This document shows positions 25,291-25,992 of a stretch of DNA of 25,992 nt, one piece after another. Position numbers and translations under genes: made by a program. Within the stretch, counting starts at the first letter, position 1. Every line of letters starts with the position of its first letter. The notes beneath the pieces were generated by a model, which did not search any database, was not told the origin of the DNA, and saw only the letters and a list, made by a program, of their open reading frames with translations. The stretch comes from a virus: IMG/VR virus record IMGVR_UViG_3300042402_001290, positions 1-25,992 of that record. The stretch is one strand, 5' to 3'.

Positions 25291-25523
25291 CAACAACAAA
25301 TGATATTTCTAAAGTCATCTTAAATTATGAGAAGATGTCTAAAGGTATACGCAAAGAAATTTTTGACATTGTGTTATATTCGAGCGGAGCATTTAATATA
25401 TCAGAACTATGGAATGTTCCATTAGGATATCTAAAAGAAATCACACAATCAATTATTGATAAAAACGAAAAAGAAAAACAAGCATTAGATAAAGCTAAAG
25501 GTATATCATCAACAATGTTTTAA
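25278..25523 (+). CDS. -1 frame extension of the gp26-like protein (gp51 / GT-type tail chaperone domain)
   Basis: From codon CAC 25278 this frame is open for 81 codons to TAA 25521-25523; fusion at the slippery site gives about 358 aa. The sequence (SKGIRKEIFDIVLYSSGAFN, then ISELWNVPLGYLKEI) has the pattern of tail-assembly-chaperone C-terminal domains: a short helix, an IS-x-L-W/Y-x-x-P block and a charged helix. The only internal ATG (25335) has no properly spaced Shine-Dalgarno sequence, and no GTG or TTG start exists upstream in frame. Expression by frameshift is therefore more likely than independent initiation. In T4 gene 51 follows gene 26, so this may be a reduced gp51 counterpart; that homology is inferred. 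If not frameshifted, the gene would be a 62-aa ORF at 25335-25523. Confidence 0.65.
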   Translation, partial: HSEIATTNDISKVILNYEKMSKGIRKEIFDIVLYSSGAFNISELWNVPLGYLKEITQSIIDKNEKEKQALDKAKGISSTMF

Positions 25524-25539
25524 TTTTGTTATATACTTT

Positions 25540-25601
25540 ATTCGATTAGCTACGCTAATCATCAATCTTCGCTTAGTAGCTCGATTGAATTATTTTTTTT
25601 T
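25540..25601 (+). terminator. Rho-independent terminator of the rightward gp26-like operon
   Basis: ATTCGATTAGCTA (25540-25552) can pair with TAGCTCGATTGAAT (25577-25590) using two G-U pairs and one bulged C. A nine-T run follows at 25593-25601. A competing perfect hairpin, GATTAGC-TAC-GCTAATC (25544-25560), and CAATC/GATTG pairing can form within it. It lies 16 nt past the stop at 25521-25523, and the T-run fixes the orientation as plus. Confidence 0.8.
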
Positions 25602-25992
25602 ATAATCTTTTATGATTATATATTACCTGGAGTTTCAGTCGCACTTAGCTTGTTACAGCTAAATGCGACCGAACAAGGCATTACCCATCGTCCACTAGCG
25701 CAACGTTATAGTGCAACCTTATACAGGCAGAGGCGGTTGTGCTTTACCCCTTTACACACTGCTTACAACGCAGAAACACCGACTGCAATAACGTCTACAG
25801 TATCGGCTATCCGTGGGATCCAATGGCACAGGAGAGCCCACTCATTTGGTTTGTTTCCCTCAGCAAGGTCCGTTGGCTAAACACCTAGTGTCGCCTCCTC
25901 AATGCTTTTATATGGAGGGTATGTCTTTTTGATTTTGGAGAGATTCTAATAGAGCCTTGGATTTGCCAACACGGATGTCGATTATGCCGTTA
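25602..25992. ncRNA. Candidate large structured non-coding RNA, truncated by window end
   Basis: No convincing reading frame is present. GC rises (47% in 25741-25800), unlike the AT-rich flank. Stems seen: 25638-25650 with 25657-25669 (GTCGCA, one C-A mismatch, TTAGCT, 6-nt loop); AGTGCAACC 25710-25718 with GGTTGTGCT 25735-25743 (two G-U pairs); a CTGC/GCAG hairpin near 25759-25773; CCGACTG 25779-25785 with CAGT and CGG 25798-25806 (AT bulge); GTGGG 25813-25817 with CCCAC 25837-25841; CCTCC 25894-25898 with GGAGG 25914-25918. Many local stems in a non-coding tract next to a terminator suggest an ornate RNA of the GOLLD/ROOL kind found in phages, but no family was recognised. G-U evidence is split: the 25710 stem favours plus, the 25638 stem favours minus, so the strand is open. 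Confidence 0.5.

Noticed and set aside
25650-25880. A 76-codon plus-strand open frame in the terminal non-coding tract
   Set aside because: Its translation is rich in Arg, His, Thr and Ala with no protein-like pattern, it has no Shine-Dalgarno sequence, and it overlaps strong stems of the candidate RNA.
25602-25992. tmRNA, RNase P RNA, rRNA fragment or group I intron in the terminal tract
   Set aside because: None of the conserved core sequences I know for these RNAs was seen on either strand; this is not a substitute for a covariance-model search.

Overview
The window is a structural-gene region of a T4-like myovirus with a contractile-tail lineage, most similar in style to marine T4-like phages such as cyanophages and pelagimyophages. 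The evidence is the order portal (gp20), small gp67-position protein, acidic core protein (gp68 position), prohead protease (gp21), scaffold (gp22), major capsid protein (gp23), which is the T4 head-gene order. The DNA is moderately AT-rich, genes abut with 1-3 nt gaps or overlaps, and copies of a T4-late-promoter-like octamer (NATAAATA) lie 20-40 nt before starts. No host gene, tRNA or CRISPR array was seen. The host cannot be read from the sequence.

Layout, left to right. Positions 1-16315 hold six minus-strand genes for virion surface or fibre-like proteins: a partial fibre with a beta-propeller-like block (1-2051), a 971-aa virion protein (2067-4982), a 486-aa fibre-like protein (4995-6455), a 1978-aa repeat fibre (6488-12424), an 898-aa subtilisin-family protease (12553-15249) and a 354-aa fibre-like protein (15251-16315). 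A strong minus-strand terminator (16357-16383) closes the head operon. Positions 16407-22105 are the head module, gp23-gp22-gp21-gp68-gp67-gp20, transcribed leftward. A free-standing GIY-YIG homing endonuclease gene (22105-22650) sits just upstream of gp20. Before it lies a 567-aa tape-measure-like protein (22688-24391).

At 24392-24447 two divergent late-promoter-like octamers face away from each other. Rightward runs a T4 gp26-like baseplate/tail assembly protein (24448-25290). At its end a run of nine T residues lies in a 28-nt window where the -1 frame is open, and that frame continues for 81 codons to 25523 with no good start of its own. This looks like a programmed -1 frameshift giving a long and a short form, as in tail assembly chaperones, and the tape-measure-like gene is next door. 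A rho-independent terminator follows (25540-25601).

From about 25602 to the window end no convincing gene is seen. The GC content rises and several hairpins appear, suggesting a large structured non-coding RNA that runs off the window.

Together the genes would build the prohead (portal, scaffold, protease, capsid), set tail assembly (chaperone plus tape measure) and decorate the virion with receptor-binding fibres and a protease. The best candidates for something undescribed are the frameshift, the structured RNA and the virion-cluster subtilase with a large insertion.
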